NCBI GenBank assembly: GCA_023159155.1
Contig: JAJNNX010000011.1
Location: 620,001 to 684,000, forward strand
Length of the DNA stretch: 64,000 bases
Reading direction: 5' to 3'
DNA from: Ustulina deusta
Taxonomy: Eukaryota; Ascomycota; Sordariomycetes; Xylariales; Xylariaceae
Position numbers and translations under genes: made by a program. Below are positions 1 to 11,716 of this stretch, one piece after another. Every line of letters begins with the position of its first letter. Position 1 is the first letter of the stretch. Under the pieces are notes generated by a model. It was not told where the DNA came from, did no database searches, and saw only the letters and a list, made by a program, of their open reading frames with translations.

Positions 1-2238
1 ACGGCCCAAGCTTTGAGTGTGAATTGGGCTTGACGTTCGATTTTCTTCTGTGAAAGATCGAACAAGTCGGGATGAAGCTCGTAGAGCGAGTCGAGGGCAG
101 TCCAAGCGCGCTCGGTAAGCTTTCCCGTCGGCCTCTTGTAAAGCTTGATAGTGAAAAGAAGAAGAGCATCAAGTTGGAAGCCCCCCCTGATAAACCACAA
201 GAACCCTGTGGTGGACATGCGTTTATAGATTGCGATGTTTCTCGTGTGGCTGTCAATGAAGGATTTGAACAAACTGTCAACCTGGTCAAATATCTCCGTT
301 CCCCATTCAGGCTGTTCGTGCATCGGGGTCATAATGTCTTTCATCTTAGCAATGAATAGAGGGCGTATTGTCGAAGCAGCTTCTTGGACACCCCCCTGGG
401 TCGGATCGACATATTTTCGTTCGAATTCGGCCAAGTCTGCGTCGATTTCGTCAACGAGGGCACGGTACGCCTCGATTGGGCCGGCGGAAACTTGTTGTGA
501 ATTGGGCTCGCACCCCCCGGTATGACCACGTAGCGCGATGAAGGCGGCTTCGAAGGCGGGGAACGACCTGCTCGTGAACTTCCCGTACTGATAAATTACA
601 AGGACAAACGCCATTTCTGTGGGGCAATCTCGGGCTACAAGAGGCTCCATTGAGTCTGGGGACATGTCCGCGTCGTTGAGGTTGAGGGGCATCTTGGTGT
701 CCCAATTTGAAGCAACCCAAGAATGGCTGAGACCAGACAACATAGCATTCCTAGAATCTTGCGTAACAGCATGCCACCATATCCTTCGTCGCATCTCAGT
801 CTCGAAAGGCGAGAGATTAAATTGCTCGCCATCGCGATGATAGCCCATTTTCTGAGCAACGCGCATGACAGTACCACCCATAATCCAAATTGAATGGCTG
901 TCGTTACGACCATGCAATGCGCTCTATAGAAGTACCTGTTAGTAGTGACCCCCAAATCTGAAAAGAGCGACGGTACCATGTAAAGTAAAAGGGCCTGTAA
1001 TATGGCCATGTTGTAATTTTTCAAAAAGTTGGACCGAGTCAGGGCGAGTTTTGTGCCACGAGTGAACCGGCTCAAGGCTTCATCGCGGGTCATACCAAGA
1101 AATTGAATCACTTCTTGGGTAGTGAGTGATACCACAGTCATGGTGTAGATAGAAAAGAGGAGAGCCTGATGCGCCAACGGAACTTGATTGATGTCGGCAG
1201 CGGCGTTCATCACAATTGGCTGTACGCTGGGGACATGGATTATTTTAGTTAGGGGGTTAACACGGTCAAGAAAAAGTTGCCATATCCTAAAGACATTGAC
1301 AAGGCTATTCATTAAGGAATGAGTCAGCAAGTGTAACGTCTCAAGTATTTCATCGCAATTGAAAAGAGGGGGGGAATTGAATAAAAAAAATAAAGAAAAT
1401 AAAAACTTCCGAGGAACAAAATACGCACTCTGGCTGTAGTTCTTGCAGATTAATGGCTGCATCCTCAACGCCGAGGAAAAGGTCGGCATTGTTGTCGGGC
1501 GAGAGGCCGACTGTACCTGACTCAGATTCCTCGTCTCCGTCGTCGATAATATTTCTCATTGCTGCAAGCTAGAAACAAGGTCAGAGACGACGAGCGCGGT
1601 GCGGGTTGGGAGAGAGCGGCGACTATACCTGTTCGTGAAAGCTGATCCGGACGTAATTGTCCATGAAACGATCGTTGCCATCCTCCTTGATAACCTTCCC
1701 GGGCGTCGTAAAGACTGGCTTAATGTCATCTTCTACCTTGGCTGCCGGCGACGAGGTGAGCTGGCTGCTACTGGGACTACTACTGCTGGGTGCCGCGGCG
1801 GCGAGGGGCGGTTCCGCTTGGGCGGGAACGTTGCCGTCGGCGTACTGCTTGAGCAGCTGTTCACAGCGGGCCAGCCGCTCGAGAAGATCCTGGTTTGGGC
1901 GACGACGTTTATGTGGTGGGGCTGGAGTGCTTGGTTTGCAAGCGATTTTGGCCTGGGGTCTGTCTCAGCAAACAAGCCTCTTTGTGAGTGCGCCGGGGCG
2001 GGTGAGACGAGGGGTGAGCCGAGACATAATGCCCTCGGCCCGCGACATGATAATGCGACGTTTCAGAGACAAAGACAAGACAAAGACCAAGCACGGAAAC
2101 GATAGATACCTTGATGCAGTTCGAGCACGGCTGTTGGCGATCGCATTTGATCTTGCGATACTGACAGTGCACACAGGCCAGTACCTTGGTGGGTTTGGGG
2201 TGGGGTGGCGCCGCGGCGACGGCGTTTGTCGCTGACAT
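1..2238 (-). CDS. Zn2Cys6 fungal transcription factor (C-terminus beyond the window)
   Basis: A nuclear binuclear-zinc-cluster regulator. The N-terminus has the cluster ACVHCQYRKIKCDRQQPCSNC followed by the usual linker (RRRPNQDLLERLARCEQLLK). Further on are fungal-specific transcription factor middle-homology blocks, including HGRNDSHSIWIMGGTVMRV and MRRRIWWHAV. Five exons were read: 2238-2110, 1952-1629, 1568-1425, 1339-977 and 923 to the left edge. The introns are 1953-2109, 1569-1628, 1340-1424 and 924-976 (the last with a CTACTAAC branch). All four junctions fall between codons, and the first intron interrupts the zinc-cluster region, as is common in this family. The start is the ATG 24 codons before the first cysteine. 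The gene continues past base 1, so its stop is not seen. The target genes are unknown; nothing next to it suggests a pathway. Confidence 0.88.
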
Positions 2239-5200
2239 TCCGGCGGCGTTCGGCGATCGGAGAGCGTGAGCTTGGTCTTCTCACATGTATGCCCGGTGTC
2301 CTGTGGTTTTTCTTGCGCCCGTGTTGTATTTTTTGCGGTGGCGAGTGGAGAATGCGCTGGGCCTGCAAGGTTGGGTATAATGCGATATATGACAGTCGAA
2401 GTCTCGGTTCTGCTGGTGTTTCGACTTGCTGGCTAGATAAGCTCTTTGCTGAGTAGATGCAAAGGTGGACCAAGGCTGACAAACTAACAAACTGATTGAT
2501 GACCTGGGGCGTCCTTTTGTCTCCAATAAGCAGGCCCTCAGCAGCACCAGCGGCGACAAAGGCCGGGGTGTCTGAAATCCGAGCTGGAATCCGAGCTGGA
2601 ATGTGGTTATCGGGTTTGCGCCCACACCTGGTATAGCGGTATTCCTGGCCACTCCACCGCGCGCAGTATGTATCAAGGGAGTCATGCGCGTAGTCGATCC
2701 GTCGGCGTCGGGGAAGAGGGACTGCAGCTAAATATATAACTGGATCACAGCCCCCGGCCATTATTGGCCAGTTGTCGTCGTTGCTAATTTAGCTGCCTGT
2801 TTGACGTCGTCGTCATCCACTTCGACGCGCTTCCTCGCCAGGACTCAGGGGAAACGGGAGCCGTGAGTCACGAAAAGGGCATTGAGATCTCGAAGGGGCT
2901 GCTCACCATGCAACCTGCGCTGCACAGTTGCTGCACAGTTGCATCCACTACGCCGTGAACCCTACAATTGGGCCAGATACGGTCCGTCGCATGAATACCA
3001 TCTGTACGGAATACGACGGCCGGCTGGCTCATTTCTCCTTCCCCTGCCTCTACACGGCGCTCATGACTCAGCCGATGCGAGGATTCAGAAGTGCCCTGTG
3101 CCCTCGCTGCTGGCCATCGGTTGTTTTCCACATCGAGGTGCGATAGGGGATGATTCATCCTTTCTGAGTCATTTGTCTGTAGGCGTGTTTGAGATAATCT
3201 CCCCGGGAATTCATATCGCGTGTAGTCGAGATAGACAGCGTCCAATTCGGCTTCCTCACAGTCATTCTCCTGATCCCATCCCTGATCCCATCCCTGCCCC
3301 CACGATGTTGATCGTCGCTAGCTCAGAACGCGAACGCAGGCTAGACATGACGGACGCCGTCGACGTGCGTGCACATGGCTGCCTGACGCACACTTGTTCA
3401 ATCTAAGACTGGGAGTAAGACTGGTCGTCGACTATTGCGGTCATGAGGCCCATTTCGGTAGGTGTAACAGTTGCCCCGACTTTCTCCGCAAATGCAATTT
3501 TCTGGGACGAGCTGATCGCGATCCGATTCCTTTCATTGTGACCTGCACCCCTGGCTCTACTAAGCATGACGTATTTGGTCCGAAGTGAGATCTGTCGAGT
3601 ATCCAGACGCGACCGTGAGTTTTCACTCTCCCTTTCTTCATTCTTGAATTGAGCCGGGGGTGCTGCTGCGTCGATTACTCGCGAGTATAAGTTCCGTTCG
3701 CGAATGTACTTGCATACGATGTCGCCTATCTCTTTTACTTAGGTGAAGCAGGTAAGTATTACACTTTGAAGACATTGCTCCCATCGGTCCCGGTCACTGG
3801 TTCATCGGTCTGGGCCATGTTTGAGCTGTCACAGCACAGTACTAAGTTGGTAACTAGCTACATACTTCCCCTAGGTTAAGTTGCTCGATACAATGGGAAG
3901 AAAGAGAATTGACTTTTGGATGAGATAGTTTTGGATTGTGGCGCAATTAGGTAATTCTCGACACTATTACCTCTCGAGTAAACCGGTTTAGATGGATGGT
4001 TTGCCTATATGCAGTTGTGTGTACTTATTGCCTTTTTGGCTTTTTGGCTTTTTGGCTTTTTGCCCTTTCGCGCCTCTCTTCTTATTTTCGACTTGTTGGT
4101 TGCGCCATTCCAGTCAAAGTCGCACCACTGGAACATAGATGAGAGACTAACCTTAGGTCAGGAGGTATTATCTTAGTAGTATGTGTTGTATGTAGGTAGG
4201 TAGGAGAGCCGTTATCTAGGCGAAAGCCTGACGTCACCCCGGTGTCCTCACCATCCCCCTCCAACGAACCCCTCATCCAATTCAGCTTGATCACAGTGCT
4301 GATAAGGGATAAGGACGGCCGCCGTATCGGTATTCTCTTGGCCTGGGTTAGACGAGCTGGGGAGATGTCTGGGGTCTACCAAGGCGGCCAGTAACAAGAG
4401 AGCGTGATGGCATGCAATCGGCTTCGGCACTCGTGGTGGGATGATTGGTTCCTGTATGACCTAGTCGAGGTACCTGGGGTGAGACATTCAGATATTCCAC
4501 TCTCACAACCAAGGGACCAAGTAGACAACTAAGTGCTGAAACTAAGGGCGTGCTGAAGGATTTCCCACTTGCAACGGCCTCTCCGTTGTAGAGTGCTAAG
4601 CAAATACACACCGGCCAGATAACTGTGTACCTGCCTTCGCGACCAGCATGTGCTATGGCAGATGGTTCCTATACAGTATGGCTCAAGTCCTTGCACATAC
4701 CATCTCACTGTAAATCTACGGTGTACAACACTGTCCACCTGCGCCAAGCTGACGCTAGTCCGCCACAGAACCCAGTTCCAGTGATGGAAAGGCATGCTGA
4801 ACCTAGTACCTAGTGCACGCGATGGCATCACAAGCCAGAACAGCACCAGGGTCCAGAGACTCCCTACTATAAGATAGAGGCTGGAGGAGAGAGGCAAGCA
4901 TCTAGCACGGCAGCACGGCCCCAGATTTCGGCTTATCGGCGCAATGCAGCAGCTTATACTAGCTTAGAGTTGTGGCTTATCGGCGCTCTCCTGAATCAAT
5001 GATTCCTCCAAGTACCTGACCTGCACTCTCGTAGCTCTCATTCCCTCTATTCCAACCAAGCACTTCTACTCCTCTACATCCATTCTCTCCTCTCCTCTCC
5101 CATCCCCCCCCTGCCTCACCCACTCTGGTAGCTTCTTTGATGACAACTTTATCTTCCAAGGCTTCAGTCGACTTCTAGCCCGTCCCGCCAGCCTCTCGAG

Positions 5201-5308
5201 GCTCTACTATCGCCATCTCCAGCCCGTTCTCTCCCAACTCGCTCCTGGGGACGAGATCCCCCTGACTCTCGACGTTATACAGGCCGCTCGCAACCCTGCA
5301 TTGCGGTC
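2239..5308. other. Intergenic, 3.1 kb
   Basis: No convincing gene. Open frames of 60-230 codons occur on both strands, but they overlap one another and show no family motif, exon structure or codon pattern. The region should hold the promoters of the divergent regulator and oxysterol-binding protein genes. A pyrimidine-rich tract at about 5043-5123, typical of fungal promoters and 5' leaders, lies upstream of the oxysterol-binding protein start. Confidence 0.5.
4031..4064 (+). repeat. Short tandem repeat, 8-bp unit
   Basis: About four head-to-tail copies of CTTTTTGG in intergenic DNA. It is a simple-sequence tract and no function is suggested. Confidence 0.8.
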
Positions 5309-6952
5309 ATGACTTCGGCACCGCCCCCGACCGTCAATACTGAGGAGGACGTTCCTCAGAGCGACGGGTCGAAGCTCAAAACATTTCTTTCCATTTTACG
5401 AAAGTAAGTGTCGCCGCCCTCTGACTCCACAGGGACATCGAAAACTGGATGGGGAAAACCACACCGCCAGCGGCTCTAGGAGTATCTCCTCCGCGATCGG
5501 ACCCACGACATGGACTCCTCGACCCCCCTTTTCCACTCCCGTGCTCGCGGTCGCGCGTAAGTACGGTACTCCTGCGAGACGTGGCTGATTGGTGTCGTGC
5601 CGCTTAGGTTCATGGGCGTGTCGGACCTTGCGTCCGTTCGGTTCTCGCTCCCCTCCCAACTCCTCGAGCCCACGCCGAATCTGGAATACTGGAACTACCT
5701 CGATAATCCCAGTGCCTTCGCCGCGATAGGCACATCTGACGAACCCCTCGATCGCATGCTCGAGGTCCTCCGCTTTTGGTTCACCAAGGATCTGAAATAC
5801 GTCAAGGGCAAGCCTTGCAAGCCTTACAATTCTTGTTTGGGCGAGTTCTTTCGTTGCAATTGGGAGGCCGACGACAACGCACCGCCTATTGATACGAAGA
5901 GCTTACACGTAAACGGGACAAAAAGCGGCCTCAACAGTGCTGCTTCGTCAGTCAAATCAGGCAAGATCAACCCTCGGACAGCCTCCAACGTGTCCGTCGT
6001 CCAGACGACTTCGAACCCGGCAGGGCCTACCGTCAGGATATCCTATCTCACCGAACAAACTTCGCACCATCCACCTGTCAGCGCCTTCTACGTGAGCTGT
6101 CCGGAGAAAGGTTTACACGCGAGGGGTTATGATCAGATCAGTGCCAAGTTCACAGGCACCGCTATCAAAGTCTCCCCGGGAGAGCACAATCTCGGCATTT
6201 TTGTCACTCTAGAACGACGGGACAATGAGACCTATCAGCTTACGCATCCTGCCGCACATCTCGGCGGTCTCTTACGCGGTGCTCTGAGCGTCACCGTCGG
6301 CGACGTTGCTTATGTTACCTGTGCTAGGACAAAGCTGAAGGCGATTCTGAATTATGTGGAAGATGGATGGCTAGGCCGTGCACAGAACAAGGTTGAAGGT
6401 GTCATTTTCAAGTACGATCCAGATAACGACGACAAGGTGCGTATCAGGGACGTGCCCGAATCAGAGGTTGTCGCTCGGTTAGGTGGCGGCTGGAAGGATA
6501 AGATTATCTTTACCTTGGGGCCAAAGCCAGTGGTACGTATTAAACCGTTGGTCCGTTCGGTACGGCCAAGGATCAAGCACTGACGAGGCCACCAGGAATC
6601 CCACCCCGCTGACAGACAAATTACCATCATTGATCTCAACCCCTTAGCGGTTGCGCCCAAGACCCTACCGCCCAGTGAGCAGCAGGCCGAGAACGAGTCC
6701 TTGAAGCTCTGGGATGGCGTGACTCAGGCTATCATGTCGAAACAATACTCAAAGGCCACAAATATTAAAGTCGAATTGGAGGAAAATCAGCGGGAAAAGG
6801 CCCGGGAACGAGAGCGAACGAACGAGCCCTTCGTACCAGTCTTCTTTACGCAAGCCACGAACAAGGGCGGCAAACCCGATCTTACTGAGAAAGGTCACGA
6901 AGTTCTCGCGAGGGCACAAAAAGGCGAATGGGACCTACAAGGGATCATATAA
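5309..6952 (+). CDS. Oxysterol-binding protein, KES1/Osh4 type
   Basis: A cytosolic sterol/phosphoinositide exchange protein of the OSBP-related (ORP) family, made only of the lipid-binding domain (458 aa, no PH or ankyrin region). The signature SYLTEQTSHHPPVSAFYV contains the EQxSHHPP motif that binds phosphoinositide headgroups. The entry region LLEPTPNLEYWNYLD and KGKPCKPYNSCLGEFFRCNW are also clear. Three exons: 5309-5403, 5608-6532 and 6596-6952. Intron 1 (204 nt) joins the short leader ending ILRK to FMGVSDLASVRF; intron 2 is 63 nt. The codon phase is consistent throughout. Upstream is a pyrimidine-rich leader of the kind seen at well-expressed fungal genes. The short first exon is the least certain part, since a further exon inside the 204-nt intron cannot be excluded. 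Confidence 0.92.
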
Positions 6953-8531
6953 TTTCCACGACATCATAGATTCGATACCTGCTAGTATACATGTACCTGC
7001 ATGTAATACCGGGGCGCTCTACCTACCGACGGATACCTAACGACTGCGGCTTGATTTGAAGGTTTTTACAGCTGAATTGGATTGCTAGTGGACTGGCATA
7101 CACCCAACTTTGCACATACATTGAGATATCAGGGGGGTCGGGCTTTGACACTTTGGCACAGCATTTTTAGAGGCCTCCTATACCGAAGACACTTTAGCAT
7201 TTCCAGCTTCGAGTGCATTGGCACCCCGGTCTTCTTTCCGGCGTTTTGGTGGCATATAGAAGACCACATAGCTCGCTCTATCCCACAGTGGCTTATATAT
7301 CAATCAGGAGTACACAGACTTAGGCATCTATATTAATACATTCTCTTTCGCTTCAACCCCTCAATCATTACGTGGGGGGTGGGGGGGTTTCATAGCGAAA
7401 TTGATTGGAAGAGAACGTTTTTGTGCCCGACAAACCTTTCTCAGCGAGTCGTAATCCGCACGATAATCACGACAATCGATCACCGGTCGCGCAGTGGCGA
7501 ATGCGTCAGCCATGCTGCCTACGAGAGTGTAAGATGACCCGCCCGCTAACATGTTGCATACTTATCTATTCATTCGTGGTACATGACGCAGTACGTGTGT
7601 CTCATAACTGTTGTGCTTGCGCGTTAGAGTTGTGGGACCGAGAACCCGGCTATCACGGCATATCTAGGGCAAGTACGTACCCTGCCCTGTGTTCTCGTCG
7701 GAATTGGGCCAGGTTCGCCCGTTCGATGCTGTCGGCTCACGCGGCACGGCACGGCACGGGATGCTGGGTACGGGTAGTATCTGTCGCGGAGAGAACTGCA
7801 TGGATAGTGGGCTAGGTAGCCGTCTACGATAGGTGCGATGGGATTTCCTAATGGGTCTGAGGGGTCGAAATGGGGAGTGAGTGAGTGGGTGAGTGAATAG
7901 TGAAGTTAAGCTAAAGGGGTGAAATTGGTATTACCTACTACGAGGTTGCGCAGTTGAGACGGCACGGTGCACAAGACGTTGAGGTTTCGTAAACCGAACG
8001 GGGAGCTTTGAATACGTGCTTCTGACTTTGAGCCTCGTTAACTACTGTAATAGTTACTATTTCGAGTCTTGGCTACATTAAGGCACAAGAAAAAGTTCGT
8101 GTGAGCGGTAGACTGTTCTATTCTCGTTGGAAGATGGGCTAAGACATGATTGCATCTTAACCACGCACTACATGAACTCTGTCGATCGTGTTGATGAGTA
8201 GCTCGGAGAAATGTAACATGTGCCATATGAGACATAGAACATCTTTTCGTGTACATAAATAGCCCTCACCCTCTTACATGATGACCTCGCCGAACCCCCC
8301 GCTCGTTCCATCTCATCCATACCATGAATATTCCAAATCTGCAACGCCCCTCCAGTGCGAAGAGCTTCGTGGTGGTACCAGGTGGAAAATACATAAAGCT
8401 TCTTAGGTATGACTTCATTTCCCTTCATTTCCAAATACCTAGATGAATACGCAAATCAACTCCAGCCGTTGGAGCACGCGCCAAATAATAAGGTGACTTC
8501 TTTGTCGCCCCTCGGTCGGCCTTGCCAAGGT
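6953..8531. other. Intergenic, 1.6 kb
   Basis: Space between the 3' end of the oxysterol-binding protein gene and the 3' end of the 2EXR gene (convergent). The open frames here lack motifs or splice structure. It includes a G run near 7375-7390. Nothing functional seen. Confidence 0.5.
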
Positions 8532-9392
8532 TCAACCTCTCGGTGCTGTCGACCGCGTCAATATATATACAGACGCGATGCGGTCATAATAACAATCATC
8601 ATACAACCTCGGTATCTCATCGAGTTTCGAGCATTCCCACCCCGTGATCTTCAGCGCCAATTTGATATGGTCTTCGCTGGACGCAGGCTGCAATGGGGGG
8701 GTGTCAGGAGGTAAATAAAGACTGATGAGTTCGTAGTCCTCAGGATAGCCCTCGGCGTATATTTTCTTCAGGCCGCGAAAATCGAAGACGCCCCGGCGGA
8801 GACCGTCCAAGAAGGGTTCAAGAAATCGGAGCCTGATGGCTGCATTTTGAACCTCGGCCATGGGGGGGAATTTCGCCCCCCAGCGGTTGCCCTCCGTCCA
8901 TACGTAACGGTTTAGGCTGAACACGTCGACCTTGAAGTTGATCGTGTACTGCATCGGCCCTCGCGGCGAGGTAGTCCTATCTCGGAGCAGTATCTCATTG
9001 ACCCGCCACTCGTAGAAGGAGCCAAACAGCTTGTCCACGTCACCTGGCGTTAGACATCGGAACCGGCTGAAGACGAAATGGCGCGATTCCTGGTTGAGCT
9101 GCGACAGCGTGACGGACGGCCAAACGCGATTGGCGAAGTGCCGCGTGATAAACGCTATTCTTTTTTGAATATCGAAAATAGCGACGTAGTTTCCCATGTC
9201 CCAGAAGACGGGGGTGTGGTCAATCGTGGTCTCCCAAATCATCAGGCGAAGTTCGGCTGGGAGGTCCCGGTACCCCGCCGGCGAATAAGTCATCAGGTGG
9301 GAGTATCGCCGGGGGGTGGTGGTGGGATAGGCCGGCCCCACGGGCCGACCTTCGTGTTGTCCCCGAGCAAGAATAGAGCTCGGACACGCCAT
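8532..9392 (-). CDS. 2EXR-domain protein of unknown function
   Basis: A single-exon 286-aa protein. Near residue 40 it carries YRDLPAELRLMIWE, the conserved F/YxxLPxELRxxIWE signature that opens the 2EXR family, a large Pezizomycotina-specific family with no known biochemical role. Further family-like features are SQLNQESRHFVFSRF (conserved N-x-E-S-R) and the PPMAEVQNAAIRLRFL region. There is no signal peptide, membrane segment or intron. The start is the first ATG of the frame. These genes are often numerous and lie in accessory regions. No partner is evident; the flanks are intergenic on both sides. Confidence 0.8.
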   Translation of the reverse strand: MACPSSILARGQHEGRPVGPAYPTTTPRRYSHLMTYSPAGYRDLPAELRLMIWETTIDHTPVFWDMGNYVAIFDIQKRIAFITRHFANRVWPSVTLSQLNQESRHFVFSRFRCLTPGDVDKLFGSFYEWRVNEILLRDRTTSPRGPMQYTINFKVDVFSLNRYVWTEGNRWGAKFPPMAEVQNAAIRLRFLEPFLDGLRRGVFDFRGLKKIYAEGYPEDYELISLYLPPDTPPLQPASSEDHIKLALKITGWECSKLDEIPRLYDDCYYDRIASVYILTRSTAPRG

Positions 9393-10195
9393 TTGATGTT
9401 GCTCGCTCCGCTAGCTGGCAAGAGCAAGTCTGCAACACGCTGCGTATAAGCTAAGAGAGATAGACTGCTCCAATAGGGACGGCAGATTCACCGCGGGTCG
9501 CAGATGTCTGACTCAAGAATCAGGGGCAATGCTTGGACGTGGTCAGTCGGGGGGACTCTGAAGCTGTCTGAAGCTCGAGCTGGACGAAATAGATACCTCC
9601 CAAGCTAGCGCACGCGGACGGAGGAAAGGACCTTGGGTTGAGTGAGGAGAAACGGTTATTCAGGATGGCTTACCCGTCCGATTCAGAAACGCGCCTCTTT
9701 GGATCTAATGAGTTGGCAGGGAGGCTAGGCTGTAAAGATGGCGGTGAAGGGGATAGCTAAACATAAATATGCGTCTGGAAGTTGAACTCTCTCCTTTGAT
9801 ACACAAAACAACATAACAGTATAGCTTACGTGGTCGTCCGGTCTGGATAGCCTGCTTACGTCGCCACATGAGATAGTCGAAACCTAACTTAGAGTTGAAC
9901 TGTCAAGTCGCGAGCCTTGGAACTTTCGTGCCGCGACATTTGACGTCGCCTTGTGTGTTCCGCCCAGCTAACCTGACGCGAAGTCTCATCGCCACAGGTG
10001 TGATTACCTGGCTCTCGCCATCCTAGCGTCGGGAGCGCCATCGCGGCTCATCACAGCCGGTCTCCTCTTCAATGCCCATCCTCGTTCTTCCTTAAACTCG
10101 TACACAATGGGGATTCAGGGATTAAAGCTCGGTTCTCGATGGATTATCGCTGCGCTCAGCTACATTGGACGAGGACTTCCGAGGCTCCCATTTTA

Positions 10196-10258
10196 GCCTT
10201 TTAGCTCAGTTGGTAAAGTATACCGCTTGTAACCTCGCAACCTTTGAAACTAAGGAGA
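10196..10258 (+). pseudogene. Degenerate tRNA-like sequence, Thr(TGT)-like
   Basis: TTAGCTCAGTTGGTAAAGTA is a clear D-arm, followed by CTTGTAA, a plausible anticodon loop with TGT. A weak T-arm-like CCTT...AAGG follows. The acceptor stem does not close and the anticodon stem is poorly paired. I take it as a relic of a tRNA-Thr gene rather than a working tRNA. Confidence 0.35.
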
Positions 10259-11215
10259 CAAAAAGTATGGGGATTGAGTTTGCCAAATCAGCCACGTCCT
10301 TCGTAGCACAGCTCGTGAGTTGTTGTGTATCTAGTGATGTTGTAGAGAGATGGAGATAGTTAAGATGCATCCGCGGTGAGGGGTAGTATCTAGGCACTGC
10401 CCATCGTCTCTTCCCACGGAACTGTAAAGTACTCGCGCACGTGTTATTACTAAAAGTTAGCTGTATTTTAGACATTTCGGCTGTAAACAGGTGAGTTTTG
10501 GCGGAAAACATTGTGTCCCTGTATCCGCTGATCCCACCAATTCGTGAAGCCCGTGCGAAGGATTGAATTGATCGCCAGAGATAACCGTACTTGGTTTCTA
10601 GCAAAAGCATCTGAGGCGTCGAGACTGGAGCGACTAGAAATTTGCCAAATCATTCTGCTTCTTGATGAAATCCAGTTTCCATCCGATTACTTGAATGCCA
10701 ATGAGGGTGTGGCCCGTGCATTTACGTGTCGAGGGCCATGATGCTCCCATGTCGCCGTAGTTGGCGAGCATAATATACGACGGCGCATTACGGTTTATTC
10801 TGAGAAGAGTCAACTACAGTGCACCACCAGACAACCCTTCATATCCCCGATGAACTCACCTGATAAGATGAAGGCGCTTCCGTCCGAATCAGAGTTCTAA
10901 TTTATCAGACTAATGTGATACGAATTACGAAATCACCTAGTAAAAGTCGATGGCATCTTACTTCAAACCCAACCCGGCAGCTTTGTACGTGATGTGGTCA
11001 TGCCTGAAGCAGGCAGTTATTTCGGTGTCCTGTTTCATATCACTATATGTAAGGAGTCGAAATCTTTCGGACATGAGATCTGCGATTTTCGCGTCTGTAG
11101 GTCCGGATTCCCCGGATACTCTTCCCTGTCTGTTGGGGTGTCGACGGGGCCTTAAGTACTGAGCATGCTGGCAAATTGCCAGTGATGGCAGAAATGAGCC
11201 AAAAGCGAATACCAA

Positions 11216-11278
11216 TAGCGCTGTTAGGAATTGAACCCAACTCAACTATATGACCCACCAGTAGGTGGCAGAGCGCTA
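11216..11278 (-). pseudogene. tRNA-like relic with perfect acceptor stem
   Basis: On the minus strand, TAGCGCT at the 5' end pairs exactly with AGCGCTA at the 3' end (7 bp). The sequence before the 3' stem is a T-arm (TTGGG, TTCAATT, CCTAA). The whole is only 63 nt and no normal D-arm fits; GTCATA, suggesting a CAT anticodon, lies in the middle. It resembles a shortened tRNA or tRNA-derived element. It shares its 3' half with the relic near 30.5 kb. Confidence 0.35.
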
Positions 11279-11716
11279 AAAGAAAGTTATGGCCGATCCA
11301 TTGGTAGGCTTGAAAGTTACCAGGAATTGGCGAAGGGCAATCGAGGTTCTTTGAGAGCAGGGGAGTCATGAAATAGGTTATCAATGATTATGACAGTGAA
11401 AGCTAACTAACCAACCTAGCTCAGGTAGACACTCATCGAACCGAGTCTATTTTTATCTAGTAGATATATGGCACGGCCTAAAGAACCATTGTAATTTTCG
11501 CCTTTTTTGGACTCATAGCATTGTTAAACCGAAGCTTGGCATCAGTTCCTATTCTAACGCTCGTATTCGAGCTGTGGGGTTGCGTGTCGCCACTAAAAAC
11601 ACGAGGCACAGCCACGGATCTGCAGAGCTGAAACACTGCCGTCGGTATTTCATCTCGAGACCCAACCCACTCGGTCGGGTTTCTAGTTCCTCTTGAAGTA
11701 CCGAAATTACTTCAAG

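Larger units (their letters stand above)
9393..11716. other. Intergenic, 2.3 kb, with two tRNA-like relics
   Basis: No protein-coding gene recognised. It holds two degenerate tRNA-like sequences, described separately (10196-10258 and 11216-11278). The end next to 11716 should include the promoter of the GH5 gene. Confidence 0.5.

Noticed and set aside
2882..3406. 174-codon open frame upstream of the oxysterol-binding protein gene
   Set aside because: No motif, low-complexity end and overlapping frames on both strands. It looks like chance in GC-balanced intergenic DNA.
4529..4897. 122-codon minus-strand frame with hydrophobic start
   Set aside because: No family feature and no splice or promoter support; Trp/Cys-rich composition typical of non-coding translation.
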